A stretch of DNA of 62,335 nt from an uncultured Clostridia bacterium (GTDB lineage Bacteria > Bacillota > Clostridia > Oscillospirales > CAG-272), in NCBI GenBank assembly GCA_944392615.1, contig CALXXF010000009.1, positions 1 to 62,335 of the forward strand, given 5' to 3'. Under the pieces are notes generated by a model. It ran no database searches. It was given only the letters and a program-made list of their open reading frames with translations, and was not told where the DNA came from. Position 1 is the stretch's first letter; the number at the start of each line of letters is the position of its first letter. The translations under genes were made by a program, and so were the position numbers. Below are positions 1 through 10,525 of this stretch, piece after piece.

Positions 1-93
1 TCGTTTTTCACTGCCTTCTTTTCTTCATTCTATTCCTTTTTGTTTTTCTTTACCCCAACTATTGACAAAGAGCCTATATAATTGAGCATTTAC

Positions 94-138
94 AAAAAAT
101 CAACCGTAGGTTGCGGGGCAACCTACGGTTGATTTTTT
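94..138. terminator. Bidirectional intrinsic terminator after gdhA
   Basis: A perfect 19-bp inverted repeat (94-112 with 120-138) encloses a 7-base loop. The outer arm is A-rich on the left and T-rich on the right, so it gives a U-tract in both directions. It lies 23 bases past the gdhA stop and ends that minus-strand transcript. It could also end a plus-strand gene lying left of the window; bases 1-93 show no convincing gene. Confidence 0.9.
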
Positions 139-160
139 CATATAAAGAAAATCAAAACTA

Positions 161-1507
<1,347 letters not shown>

Positions 1508-1554
1508 TTATATCATAAATTATTTAACCATTTCTTAAAACAAATCCGGGCAGT

Positions 1555-1583
1555 ATTATATCACAATTCAGCGTAATTTTCAA
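1555..1583 (-). promoter_or_regulatory. Sigma-A promoter of gdhA
   Basis: On the minus strand a -35 box TTGAAA (1578-1583) and a -10 box TATAAT (1555-1560) are separated by 17 bases. Predicted transcription start is near 1548, giving a leader of about 50 bases before the gdhA ATG. Confidence 0.8.
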
Positions 1584-1616
1584 TACATTTATCTATTATT
1601 TCTTAACTTTCGTGAA

Positions 1617-1639
1617 AATTCCGTAAAAATTACGGAATT
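1617..1639 (-). terminator. AT-rich hairpin ending polC
   Basis: A perfect 10-bp stem (AATTCCGTAA with TTACGGAATT) encloses a 3-base loop, 22 bases past the polC stop. The stem is AT-rich and the U-tract is short on the minus strand, so termination may be moderate. Confidence 0.6.
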
Positions 1640-1660
1640 CCAGACGCAATCAGAAAAAAA

Positions 1661-4600
1661 TCAAAAGAATGTAATTTGGTTAGTCTCAGATATACCGTCA
1701 AGAACGCCGTTTTGTGACAGGATATCCATTACTGTTTTTGATAGTCCCGCCTTTGCACGCAGCTGTGCCCGTGAGCTTATTTCGCTGCTGTTGCGCACCT
1801 CAACTATATTTTTGGCGGCGATCTCGCCAACACCGGCAAGCGAAGAAAATGGCATTCTGATACCTCCGTTTTCAGGGATGAAGGCGAAAGCTTCGCTTTT
1901 CTCTATGTTTACCGGAAGAAAACGAATACCCCTTGCCATTGCTTCGTTTGCAAGCTGCAATGCCGCTACGGTTTCATCCTCTCTTGCAGTCGCGTCCTTT
2001 CCCTTTGCCGATATTTCCTGCATCACCTTGTTCATATACGCCCGTCCCTTTGAAACAACAGTGGCGTCAAAGCCTCCGGGCGCCACAGAAAAATAAGCGG
2101 CGTAGAATTCGAGCGGCTTGTATATCTTGAACCAAGCGAGACGTATTGCAGACATGACGTATGCCGCGGCATGTGCCTTCGGGAACATGTACTTTATCTT
2201 TTTACACGAGCCGATGTACCATTCGGGCACGTCGTGCTTCCGCATCTCCTCTTCCCACTCAGGCGTAAGGCCCTTGCCTTTTCTGACGCTTTCCATTATT
2301 TTGAATGCCATGGCGTTGTCGAGTCCGTAGCGTATGAGGGTGAGCATGATGCTGTCCCTTGTACCGACGACCTCCGATATCGTGCATATATTTTCTTTTA
2401 TCAGGTCCTGTGCATTCCCGAGCCAGACGTCGGTTCCATGAGAGAGCCCCGAAATCTGGAGAAGGTCTGCAAAATTTTTGGGTTTGGCGTCAACAAGCAT
2501 TTGCTGAACAAAGCGCGTGCCGAGCTCCGGGAGGGCGTAAGTCCCGACTTCGCAGCCTATCTCTTCACTTGTGACGCCCAGTGGCTTTGTTGATGTAAAG
2601 AGCTCGTATACCTTCTGGTCGTTCATTGGTACGTCCATGACAGACATGCCTGTGTATTTTTCTATCCACTTGTATTTTGTCGGAACATCGTGTCCAAGCT
2701 CGTCGAGCTTCAGGATAGTATCGTGAAGATATGTGAAGGCAAAGTGCGTCGTAACTATGCTCGACGTGGGGTCATCCGCGGGGTGCTGCACCGGAGTAAA
2801 ATCATAAACATCGTATTCGCGCGGTACGACTATAATCCCGCCCGGATGCTGTCCGGTCGTCTTTTTGGTACCAGAACAGCCGTTTACGAGCCTTGTCACC
2901 TCAGCTTTATTCAGCTTTACATTTTTTTCATCGAGATATTTCATCACATAACCGTAAGCCGTACGGGATGCAAGCGAATTAATCGTGCCCGCCTTGAAGA
3001 CGTTCTCACTTCCGAACAGATCCTCGGTATATTTATGTACCTTTGCCTGTACCTCCCCCGAAAAATTGAGGTCTATATCTGGGCTCTTGTCGCCGTAAAA
3101 GCCGAGGAATGTCTCAAACGGAATGTCATGACCGTCCTGAGCCATCTTTGTCCCGCAAACCGGGCAATTCTTGTCAGGAAGATCAAATCCGCTGCCCACG
3201 CTCCCGTCCTCAATAAATTCGGTATGACGGCATTCTGGGCACCTGTAGTGCGGCGGAAGTGGATTTACCTCTGAAATTCCGGACATGGTTGCCACAAAAG
3301 ATGAGCCGACAGAGCCCCTGGAGCCGACGAGGTATCCCTGTGCCTCGCTGTATTTTACCAGCTTGCGCGCTATCATGTAGAGAACGGCAAATCCATGCTT
3401 TATTATGGAGTCGAGTTCCTTTGAAAGACGCTTTTCCACCTGTTCGGGGAGCTCATCGCCGTAAAGCTCATGCGCTTTCTGCCAGCATGACTCCGTGAGC
3501 TCTTCTTCGGCGCCTTCCATTTTAGGAGTGTATGTGCCCTTCGGTATCGGTCGGACCATTCCTATCATATCGGCGATGGCACGGGTATTGGTTACCACGA
3601 CTTCATAGGCTTTTTCTTTGCCGAGATATGAAAATTCGTCAAGCATCTCCCTTGTGGTTCGCAGATACAGTCCGACATCCCTGTCGGCGTCTGAATACTT
3701 CATTCCCTTAAGGAGTATCTTCCTGTATATCTCGTCCTCCTTGTTGAGAAAGTGCGAATCGCAGGTCGCGCACACCGGTTTTCCGACAGCCTGTCCGAGC
3801 CTGACTATCCTGCGGTTTAGCTCTCGGAGGTCATCTTCGTCCCGCACTGTGGAATTTGCTATAAGGAACCGGTTGTTGCATATAGGCTGTATCTCAAGAT
3901 AATCATAGTAAGACGCTATTCTCTTAAGCTCATTTTCCGGTTTGTTTGAGACCAGAGCCGTGAAAAGCTCTCCCGCTTCACACGCAGAGCCCAGTATAAG
4001 CCCGTCCCTGTGCGAATCAAGAAGACTTTTCGGTATACGCGGATATCTGTAGTAATATGACAGATAACTTGCCGAAATGAGCTTGTAAAGATTTTTGAGT
4101 CCTGTGGCGTCCTTTACAAGTATTATCATGTGATACGGGCGCAGCTTGAGCGGATTTGCCTTATCGCTCATGGCGGCGGACATTTCACTTACGCTACGTA
4201 TACCCTCCTGCTTCAGTTTTTCAACCATTTTGAAGAATATAGCTGCGAGCATCTCGGCGTCGTCACTTGCTCTGTGATGATTGAAGTCACCGAGCCCGAA
4301 ATATTCCGCAAGCGAATCGAGCTTGTGCTTTGACAACTCCGGGTTGACATGCCGTGACATTGCCACTGTATCGAGATATGAATTTGTAAACGGGATCTTG
4401 TTGTTCTCACAGCAGGTACGGACGAAGCTTGTATCGAAAGAGGCGTTGTGGGCAACCAGAAGACGGTCGCCTGCAAAAGCGAGAAACGCCTCCACAGCCT
4501 CCTTCTGGGACGGCGCTCCGGCTACCATCTCGTCGGTTATTCCGGTGAGCTCTGTTATATTTTCAGGTATGTGTTCTTCAGGATCTGCAAAGGTATTGAA

Positions 4601-6238
4601 GACCTCAAGCACTTCCCCGTTTTTGACTTTGACAGCTCCGATTTCTGTTATTTTGCAGGTGAGAGGAGAAAGACCGGTTGTCTCAAGGTCGAATATTATA
4701 AACTCATCGTTTATAAAATCGTAATCCTTGTCGCCGAACACCGCCCTTTCCGTGTCGTCTACAAAATACGCCTCCATACCGTAGAGTATTTTTATATCTT
4801 TTTTTTCAGAAGTCTCCATTATGATCGGAAATGCCTGTACGTTTCCGTGGTCAGTTACAGCAATTGCATCCCAGCCCCATTTTTTGGCTGTCTCTGCGGC
4901 GATTTCCGGAAAAGTGAGCGCATCCATGGCAGACATGTTTGTATGCATGTGCAGCTCAACTCTCTTTACCGGCTCGTCGTCTGTACGCTCTGTCTTTCTG
5001 ACCGACATGAGTGAGCCGGCGTTTATGTACAGATCACACTGCTGCTTGTCAGGATCTGTGCCCGGCTTGATTTTCTCCCTTCGCACCGACCCTTTTACCG
5101 CTAAGGACAATGAGTATATTGTAACTACATCCTGTATGCCTCTTTTTATCGTCCGCCCGCTTTTTTTTATGAGAGAAGATATGGCTCCCGCCTCCTCAGC
5201 GGCAACAGAAAACTTGATATTTACGGAGCTTTTATTATCTGTTATGCCAACGGTGAACATAGTCTTGTCGCCGGAGCGAGTCGTTTTTTCCTCAAAAGAT
5301 ATTACCTGCCCTACCGCGTATATGAGACGCGTTTCCTCTGTAATTTTCTCAAGAGGGGTTATCTTAACGCCTGCGACATCAAAAGGTTCGGACAAGACAG
5401 GCTCCGCTTCACTTGCGTCAAACGACATAAAGCCCGAAAAAAGCATTGTGCTCACCTTGCTCTTTCCGGATCTTTCCGACTCCTGCTCACTGTCTGGCGC
5501 GCCCATTTCACCGGAATCTCCTTTGGCGGGGTGCTCTGAAGACGGCGTTCCGTTGTCAGAAGCGTATTCCTGCGACGGGTCCTGCGCGCCTTCGCCGCTG
5601 CTGTAAAGCGAGGTGAGGTACCGCGGTTTTTCCCGTGCGTTTTCATCCTCCTCTTTTTTGCGTATTTCAATTGCCTGGGCGTGAGACGCCGCGCTTTCGA
5701 TCGCCATTTTTGCAAGCGCCTTTTTCTGTTCTGAGTAGAAGCTCTCGTACCTCTCTTCAAAATTTCCGTTTGCTATGATATTGACCTTTTTATGTATGCC
5801 GAATTCGCTTTCTATTATCCTTGAAACGACAACATCTGTCTGAGCGCGCTCAAGCAGGTCGCCTCCTGCAGATGAGAAATCGATGGTTATGTTTATCTCC
5901 TCGCCTGCTTCCGAAAAAGAGTGATTTTCAAGAAATCCGCGGCTTATAACACCTACGCGATAGGCCTCGACGACGATCTGTTCCATATAATTGAGTGAAA
6001 AAAGCTCCGGAGGATATTTCGGAAATATCCTCACCGAATTGATCTCATATGCGCGGCAGATATCCTCTTCTATGTCATACAGCTCGCTTTTTTCCACAAT
6101 ACTGTCAAATGAAGCGTATATTTCAAGCATCCTGCGTTCGCGGTCGGCTCTTATTGTGTAATCCGATACGCTTCCGAGAATATCGGAGGCAGTTCCCCTC
6201 GCCCTGTATTTTCCGAGCTTTTCAAGCAGTGTTTTCAT
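1661..6238 (-). CDS. polC: DNA polymerase III alpha subunit, PolC type
   Basis: Replicative DNA polymerase of low-GC Gram-positive bacteria, with built-in 3'-5' proofreading. In the 1525-residue form starting at 6238 the order is: N-terminal domain (1-190), an acidic low-complexity linker (about 190-285), OB fold, PHP domain starting at VELHMHTNMSAMDAL near 425, a DEDDh exonuclease inserted in it (FDLETTGLSP near 515, VAHNASFD further on), then palm/fingers with a four-cysteine zinc site (CPEC...CPVC) and the catalytic motif KSPDIDLNF. Family members are usually about 1430-1450 residues; the linker explains the excess. An in-frame GTG at 6343 would add 35 residues, but the ATG at 6238 has a weak GGA upstream and fits the family N-terminus better. 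It is the last gene of the cluster but 597 bases from ispG, so it may have its own promoter. Confidence 0.97.
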   Translation of the reverse strand: MKTLLEKLGKYRARGTASDILGSVSDYTIRADRERRMLEIYASFDSIVEKSELYDIEEDICRAYEINSVRIFPKYPPELFSLNYMEQIVVEAYRVGVISRGFLENHSFSEAGEEINITIDFSSAGGDLLERAQTDVVVSRIIESEFGIHKKVNIIANGNFEERYESFYSEQKKALAKMAIESAASHAQAIEIRKKEEDENAREKPRYLTSLYSSGEGAQDPSQEYASDNGTPSSEHPAKGDSGEMGAPDSEQESERSGKSKVSTMLFSGFMSFDASEAEPVLSEPFDVAGVKITPLEKITEETRLIYAVGQVISFEEKTTRSGDKTMFTVGITDNKSSVNIKFSVAAEEAGAISSLIKKSGRTIKRGIQDVVTIYSLSLAVKGSVRREKIKPGTDPDKQQCDLYINAGSLMSVRKTERTDDEPVKRVELHMHTNMSAMDALTFPEIAAETAKKWGWDAIAVTDHGNVQAFPIIMETSEKKDIKILYGMEAYFVDDTERAVFGDKDYDFINDEFIIFDLETTGLSPLTCKITEIGAVKVKNGEVLEVFNTFADPEEHIPENITELTGITDEMVAGAPSQKEAVEAFLAFAGDRLLVAHNASFDTSFVRTCCENNKIPFTNSYLDTVAMSRHVNPELSKHKLDSLAEYFGLGDFNHHRASDDAEMLAAIFFKMVEKLKQEGIRSVSEMSAAMSDKANPLKLRPYHMIILVKDATGLKNLYKLISASYLSYYYRYPRIPKSLLDSHRDGLILGSACEAGELFTALVSNKPENELKRIASYYDYLEIQPICNNRFLIANSTVRDEDDLRELNRRIVRLGQAVGKPVCATCDSHFLNKEDEIYRKILLKGMKYSDADRDVGLYLRTTREMLDEFSYLGKEKAYEVVVTNTRAIADMIGMVRPIPKGTYTPKMEGAEEELTESCWQKAHELYGDELPEQVEKRLSKELDSIIKHGFAVLYMIARKLVKYSEAQGYLVGSRGSVGSSFVATMSGISEVNPLPPHYRCPECRHTEFIEDGSVGSGFDLPDKNCPVCGTKMAQDGHDIPFETFLGFYGDKSPDIDLNFSGEVQAKVHKYTEDLFGSENVFKAGTINSLASRTAYGYVMKYLDEKNVKLNKAEVTRLVNGCSGTKKTTGQHPGGIIVVPREYDVYDFTPVQHPADDPTSSIVTTHFAFTYLHDTILKLDELGHDVPTKYKWIEKYTGMSVMDVPMNDQKVYELFTSTKPLGVTSEEIGCEVGTYALPELGTRFVQQMLVDAKPKNFADLLQISGLSHGTDVWLGNAQDLIKENICTISEVVGTRDSIMLTLIRYGLDNAMAFKIMESVRKGKGLTPEWEEEMRKHDVPEWYIGSCKKIKYMFPKAHAAAYVMSAIRLAWFKIYKPLEFYAAYFSVAPGGFDATVVSKGRAYMNKVMQEISAKGKDATAREDETVAALQLANEAMARGIRFLPVNIEKSEAFAFIPENGGIRMPFSSLAGVGEIAAKNIVEVRNSSEISSRAQLRAKAGLSKTVMDILSQNGVLDGISETNQITFF

Positions 6239-6834
6239 TTTTACAATTCCATCGTCTTTCCGCACAAACAGCCTGTCGGTTTTATGACGCCGTTTCTGAC
6301 TATTTTTTATTCTACCCGGCACGAAAGCCTGAAGACTTTGCACACGATGTGCTTTTTCATCCGGTCTTTTTTTAAAAATCCGTTTTATAAGTTTGTTTCT
6401 TCGCAGCTGAAGCGCTCAGGCTGCTACGCTTCATTTGCACAGTTGCGTTTGCAGCGCCCCGGCTGCAGCGCCCCTGACAATGTTCAGCATTCAGCCCGGT
6501 CACACGGCGTAATGCGTATTTATCCCTGTTGACATGCGCTTATTCTTGAAAATTCCTGTGTCATTACAGAGGCATCCGACATCTGACCTCCGGTCTGCCT
6601 GCCTTAACCGCCGCTGTGCACTTCCTCACAGGGTCATCCAACGCCACTCCTGACCAATAACGAGCCCCCTAACCTTTCGGTTCAGGGGGGAGTTTGTCCT
6701 GTGAAGATGACGCTGACCGCCACAGCCGAAGGCTGTCAGTTATATTCACGGCAGCTGCCCCGGCAATCTTTGGTAACATATCTGTAATATGGCAGGAACA
6801 GAAGAGCTTGTACTACGGCCGCAAAGCCGAAACT
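6239..6834. other. 596-base intergenic stretch, no gene supported
   Basis: Only short unconvincing reading frames occur here. The stretch holds a hairpin at 6665-6690 and a small inverted repeat near 6723-6737. The polC promoter should lie here, but I could not identify clear -35/-10 boxes. An in-frame GTG at 6343 leaves open a longer PolC N-terminus. Confidence 0.5.
6665..6690 (-). terminator. GC-rich hairpin downstream of ispG
   Basis: On the minus strand a stem of five G-C pairs plus AACC/GGTT closes on a GAAA tetraloop, with one bulge or mismatch. It lies about 145 bases past the ispG stop. There is no good U-run, so it may be a weak terminator or an RNA 3'-end stabiliser. Confidence 0.4.
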
Positions 6835-7914
6835 TCAGTCCCTGAAACTGTTGATTCCGTCTATAAGCTGCTGAATGATCTTATCCTCCGGGACCTTGTA
6901 AAGCACCTTGCCGTGGCTGAAAAACAGCCCTTCTCCTGTGCCGCAGGCGACCCCTATATCGGCATCGGACGCTTCTCCGGGTCCGTTGACGGCACAGCCC
7001 ATTATTGCGACCTTGATTCTGCGCGGAGGATGAAGCTCGCTCATTCTGCTTTCAAATTCATTAACAAGAGAGATAAGGTCTACGCGCGTACGACCGCAGG
7101 TGGGACATGAGACAAGGTCTACCGGCTCTCTTTCGGATATTCCGAGACACGAAAGCAGTGTGCGCGCGGTTATGACTTCCTTCACCGGGTCGGCTGTCAG
7201 AGATACTCTTATAGTATCGCCGATACCGTCGAGAAGCAGACTGCCGGAGCCAGCGGAGCTCTTTATTATCCCTGCTCTTTCGCTTCCGGCTTCCGTCACG
7301 CCTATGTGAATCGGATAGTCACAGCGCTCTGCGGCTATTCTGACTGCTTTTGTCATGGTTACTACATCCGAGCTCTTTATTGCCACCACTATGTCGTTAA
7401 AATCAAATCGCTCAAGCATGGCGACGTTGTCAAGCGCAGATGATGCAAGCGCCTCCGACGTCGGGGCGCCGTAACGGTTGAGAAGTTTTTTCTCAAGCGA
7501 GCCGGAGTTGACACCGACTCTTATGGGAATTCTCCTTCGGCGGCAGGCATCTACCACGGACTTTACCTTGCCCTCGTCCCCTATATTTCCCGGATTTATT
7601 CTGATTTTATCTGCCCCTGCCTCAGCGCACATTACGGCAAGAGCGGCATCAAAGTGTATATCCGCCACGATCGGAACGTCCGGTACCATGCATTTTATAT
7701 CGTAGACGGCGCGCGCTGCCTCACGGTCAGGCACTGCAACTCTGACTATGTCGCAGCCTGCGTCAGTAAGCCTGCGGATCTGAGCTGCCGTGGCTCCTGC
7801 GTCTTTAGTATCGGTATTTGTCATGGACTGTATGCTCACCGGAGACTTTCCCCCGATGACTGTTTTCCCGACTCTTACTTCGCGTGTTTTGCGTCTTACC
7901 GAATTGTAGTCCAT
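6835..7914 (-). CDS. ispG: 4-hydroxy-3-methylbut-2-enyl diphosphate synthase (flavodoxin/ferredoxin)
   Basis: Penultimate enzyme of the MEP isoprenoid pathway; converts methylerythritol cyclodiphosphate to HMBPP using a [4Fe-4S] cluster. The 359-residue protein has the TIM-barrel N-terminus (VPIVADIHFDAALA, KIRINPGNIG, IPIRVGVNSGSL) and a C-terminal cluster domain with CPTCGRT and the signature MGCAVNGPGEASDADIG. The start at 7914 is set by a consensus AGGAGG seven bases upstream; the reading frame could extend to 7986 but without a site. It lies downstream of rseP and dxr, the usual order, with a 182-base gap that contains an 18-base tandem repeat. Confidence 0.97.
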   Translation of the reverse strand: MDYNSVRRKTREVRVGKTVIGGKSPVSIQSMTNTDTKDAGATAAQIRRLTDAGCDIVRVAVPDREAARAVYDIKCMVPDVPIVADIHFDAALAVMCAEAGADKIRINPGNIGDEGKVKSVVDACRRRRIPIRVGVNSGSLEKKLLNRYGAPTSEALASSALDNVAMLERFDFNDIVVAIKSSDVVTMTKAVRIAAERCDYPIHIGVTEAGSERAGIIKSSAGSGSLLLDGIGDTIRVSLTADPVKEVITARTLLSCLGISEREPVDLVSCPTCGRTRVDLISLVNEFESRMSELHPPRRIKVAIMGCAVNGPGEASDADIGVACGTGEGLFFSHGKVLYKVPEDKIIQQLIDGINSFRD

Positions 7915-8041
7915 TTTTAACCTCCTATGCCGGGCGCTGAAAAGCGCGGCACGAGTCATATCATGCGCAAAGCTCTTGCAGCTCAACGCGGAGCGCTGTC
8001 AGCAACTTTTCCGGCAAACGGGAAAAAAGCGCAGCACATCT

Positions 8042-8100
8042 GTCACCTTAGGCGCACCCGTCACCTTAGGCGCACCCGTCACCTTAGGCGTGCCCGTCAC
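8042..8100 (-). repeat. 18-base tandem repeat, three copies, spanning the rseP stop codon
   Basis: Three consecutive 18-base units (8042-8059, 8060-8077, 8078-8095; two copies identical, the third with a single-base change) plus a partial fourth reaching the rseP stop at 8097-8099. On the minus strand each unit reads AGG TGA followed by 12 bases, so every copy carries an in-frame TGA. Confidence 0.9.
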
Positions 8101-9212
8101 CTGAATATTCCAAGTGTGTCCTGTATAGCGACAATAACCGCGAGAAAGAGTAAGAGCAGCATTCCGACCGAGTGTATTCTCGCCTCAATTTCGGGATTGA
8201 CAGGCTTTCCGCGTATTGCCTCTATTATAAGGAAAACGAGCTTTCCCCCGTCAAGAGCCGGTATAGGCAGCAAATTGAAAATACCAACGTTTACGGCAAT
8301 GAGAGCCGCAAAATATATCACAAAACGGTAACCGGCAGTATTGGCTGTCTGATTTATGGCGTTTGTAACTCCTATTGGTCCTGAAACGCTTTCAAATCCG
8401 ACCCTGCCTGTAAAAATGCCGCCGAGCGCCGCCCACACCTGATCAACACTGAGCTTTGTCTGATAAAAAATGTGCTTGAAGATATTTTTGACGTCAGTGG
8501 CGTCCCTGTAAACTATAAAATCCGCCTCTGCCATTGAAAAGCCGTCGCTTTCACCTGAAGAAAAAGGCACGTCTTCAAGAAGCAGCACCTCTCCGTCCCT
8601 GAGTACCGTCAGATCAACCACGCAGACATTCTCAAGGACTATCTTCTCCCCGTTTTCACCGGTGACCTCAACAGAAGGGGTTTTGACGGCTTCCCATGCA
8701 ATTCTGAACACAGCGTCGCTGGATATTCCCACCTTCTTGCCGTTTACTTCGAGTATCTTGTCATTTTGCTTAAGCACGTACGACGATACCGCGTCGTCGG
8801 TAAAGTCATATATTACGGTGGAGCCGAGGCTGTTTCTTATTATAAAAACAAATATTGCAAAAAATATAACGCCGGTTATGAGATTGAAAATGCCCCCCGC
8901 AACTATAATGAGCATTCTTTTGGCAACGTGAAGAGAGGCATAGCTCTTGCCTGCCGGGGTATTTCCGGCATTTGACGGCTGATTTCCCGAAAGTCCGTCC
9001 TCATCAAGCATACTCACGTACCCGCCCACAGGGATAAGCCGCAGGGTATATCTTGTACCGCTCTTTGAAGAAATTTTACTGAGCAGCTTGGGACCGAAGC
9101 CTATTGAAAACTCGTGTATACCGACTCCGAAGATACGGGCTGTCAGAAAATGCCCAAGCTCATGCACCGAAATGAGTATACCGAAAATAATTATGACCAC
9201 TAAAATTATCAT
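8097..9212 (-). CDS. rseP: Site-2 intramembrane zinc metalloprotease (RseP/RasP family, M50B)
   Basis: Membrane protease that cleaves transmembrane segments of regulators such as anti-sigma factors and of remnant signal peptides. The 371-residue protein has HELGHF (residues 17-22) in the first membrane helix, a PDZ-type middle domain (DKILEVNGKKV) and the third zinc ligand region PALDGGKLVF in a C-terminal membrane segment. I chose the ATG at 9212 because family members begin with a few residues before this helix; an in-frame TTG at 9227 has no better ribosome binding site. The dxr stop lies 25 bases upstream, so the two are co-transcribed. The 3' end merges into an 18-base tandem repeat. Confidence 0.95.
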   Translation of the reverse strand: MIILVVIIIFGILISVHELGHFLTARIFGVGIHEFSIGFGPKLLSKISSKSGTRYTLRLIPVGGYVSMLDEDGLSGNQPSNAGNTPAGKSYASLHVAKRMLIIVAGGIFNLITGVIFFAIFVFIIRNSLGSTVIYDFTDDAVSSYVLKQNDKILEVNGKKVGISSDAVFRIAWEAVKTPSVEVTGENGEKIVLENVCVVDLTVLRDGEVLLLEDVPFSSGESDGFSMAEADFIVYRDATDVKNIFKHIFYQTKLSVDQVWAALGGIFTGRVGFESVSGPIGVTNAINQTANTAGYRFVIYFAALIAVNVGIFNLLPIPALDGGKLVFLIIEAIRGKPVNPEIEARIHSVGMLLLLFLAVIVAIQDTLGIFR

Positions 9213-9236
9213 AAACGAAACCCGCAAGATAATGAA

Positions 9237-10385
9237 TTAAAGAAGTCCGAGTCTTTGACGAGCAAGAGATCTTGCATCAGACGCCGCTTTCTCAATATCG
9301 TCAAGAGACGGCTCCTCCATGTTACTATAATTATGCACAAAATCGGAAACTATATCTGAAATACCGCAAAAATCCAGCTTTCCGTCGAGAAAAGCGTAAA
9401 CCGCTTCCTCATTTACCGCGTTCATCACCGCAGGTATCACCCCTGCACGCCTGAAGGCATATACAGCCTCGCGCATGAGCGGGAATGCTTCGTTGTCCGG
9501 GCGCTCAAAAGTGAGATTGCCGGCTGACACAGGGTCAAACGGTGAAAACATACCGCAGGCGCGTTCCGGATAAAAAAGCGCGTAGGCAATACATGTACGC
9601 ATGTCAGGACTTCCAAGCTGGGCTATGAGAGAGCCGTCTCTGAAGGCAACCATTGAGTGCACCACACTCTGTCTGTGCACTACGGCGTCTATATTATCTA
9701 CAGAGACTCCGAAAAGATGCGCTGCCTCTATTATTTCAAAACCCTTGTTCATCATCGTGGCAGAATCAACGCTTATCTTTTTCCCCATATTCCAGGTGGG
9801 ATGCCTGAGCGTCATCTCCGGGGTGACGTTCTTCAGCATGTCGCGCGACTTACCGAAGAAAGGTCCGCCTGAGGCGGTCAGTATAAGCCGGTCTACCTCG
9901 CATTCTCTTCCGCTTCGCAGACACTGATGTATTGCGCAGTGCTCGCTGTCGACCGGAAGCACGGAGCAGCCCTTCTTCCGTGCAAGGCGCATGACTATCT
10001 CCCCTGCGCAGACAAGCGACTCTTTGTTTGCCAGCGCAAGTCTCTTTCCTTCCTCAAGCGACCTTACTGTCGGCATAAGACCGGCCTGTCCTACGATGGC
10101 GTTAAGTACAGTATCAGAACGCGAAAGGCAGAGCATCTCAAGAAGACCTTCGGCGCCGGACAATATGACCGTATCGGTGTCGGCGAGTCGTATTTTGGCA
10201 TCGGAAGCTGAAGATTCGTTGACAACAGCGGCATAGCGCGGTGAAAATTTTCTGACCTGGGATTCAAGCGTTCTGACATCGGTATTGACAGAAATGGCTT
10301 CAACAGCGACTCCGCAGGACTCACAGACATCCAGGGTCTGCCGTCCTATGGAACCTGATGAGCCGAGAAGTACAAGACTGTTCAA
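9237..10385 (-). CDS. dxr: 1-deoxy-D-xylulose 5-phosphate reductoisomerase
   Basis: First committed step of the MEP pathway: DXP to 2-C-methyl-D-erythritol 4-phosphate with NADPH. The 382 residues show the nucleotide-binding loop GSSGSIG, the ANKESLV motif, the metal/substrate motif PVDSEHCAIHQ, and HPTWNMGKKISVDSATMMNKG. The start is a TTG at 10385: an AGGAGG sits five bases before it, whereas the GTG at 10403 has no ribosome binding site and lies upstream of that motif. Co-transcribed with rseP downstream; cdsA upstream is 140 bases away. Homologues often have a serine where this protein has Cys in DSEHC. Confidence 0.96.
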   Translation of the reverse strand: MNSLVLLGSSGSIGRQTLDVCESCGVAVEAISVNTDVRTLESQVRKFSPRYAAVVNESSASDAKIRLADTDTVILSGAEGLLEMLCLSRSDTVLNAIVGQAGLMPTVRSLEEGKRLALANKESLVCAGEIVMRLARKKGCSVLPVDSEHCAIHQCLRSGRECEVDRLILTASGGPFFGKSRDMLKNVTPEMTLRHPTWNMGKKISVDSATMMNKGFEIIEAAHLFGVSVDNIDAVVHRQSVVHSMVAFRDGSLIAQLGSPDMRTCIAYALFYPERACGMFSPFDPVSAGNLTFERPDNEAFPLMREAVYAFRRAGVIPAVMNAVNEEAVYAFLDGKLDFCGISDIVSDFVHNYSNMEEPSLDDIEKAASDARSLARQRLGLL

Positions 10386-10525
10386 TGGCACCTCCTGCCG
10401 CACCGGGCGGCAAAGCTATGTTTTTGACAGATAATGTTCAAATCAGCTTATAAAATGACGTCGGCAATAACACCGGAAACGGAGTTTGCAATAATGTCAG
10501 CTCACGTCCTTCGCAATGCGCGCCG

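Noticed and set aside
62..82. TTGACA and TATAAT near the left edge
   Set aside because: Their spacing is only nine bases, too short for a sigma-A promoter.
4821..5606. A 261-residue plus-strand frame opposite polC
   Set aside because: It overlaps conserved PolC domains and its composition is that of an antisense frame.
6284..6532. An 82-residue plus-strand frame in the polC-ispG gap
   Set aside because: No ribosome binding site or family; cysteine-rich random composition.
8042..8100. Possible CRISPR or attachment site at the rseP repeat
   Set aside because: Units are contiguous without spacers, and there is no integrase or mobile element in the window.
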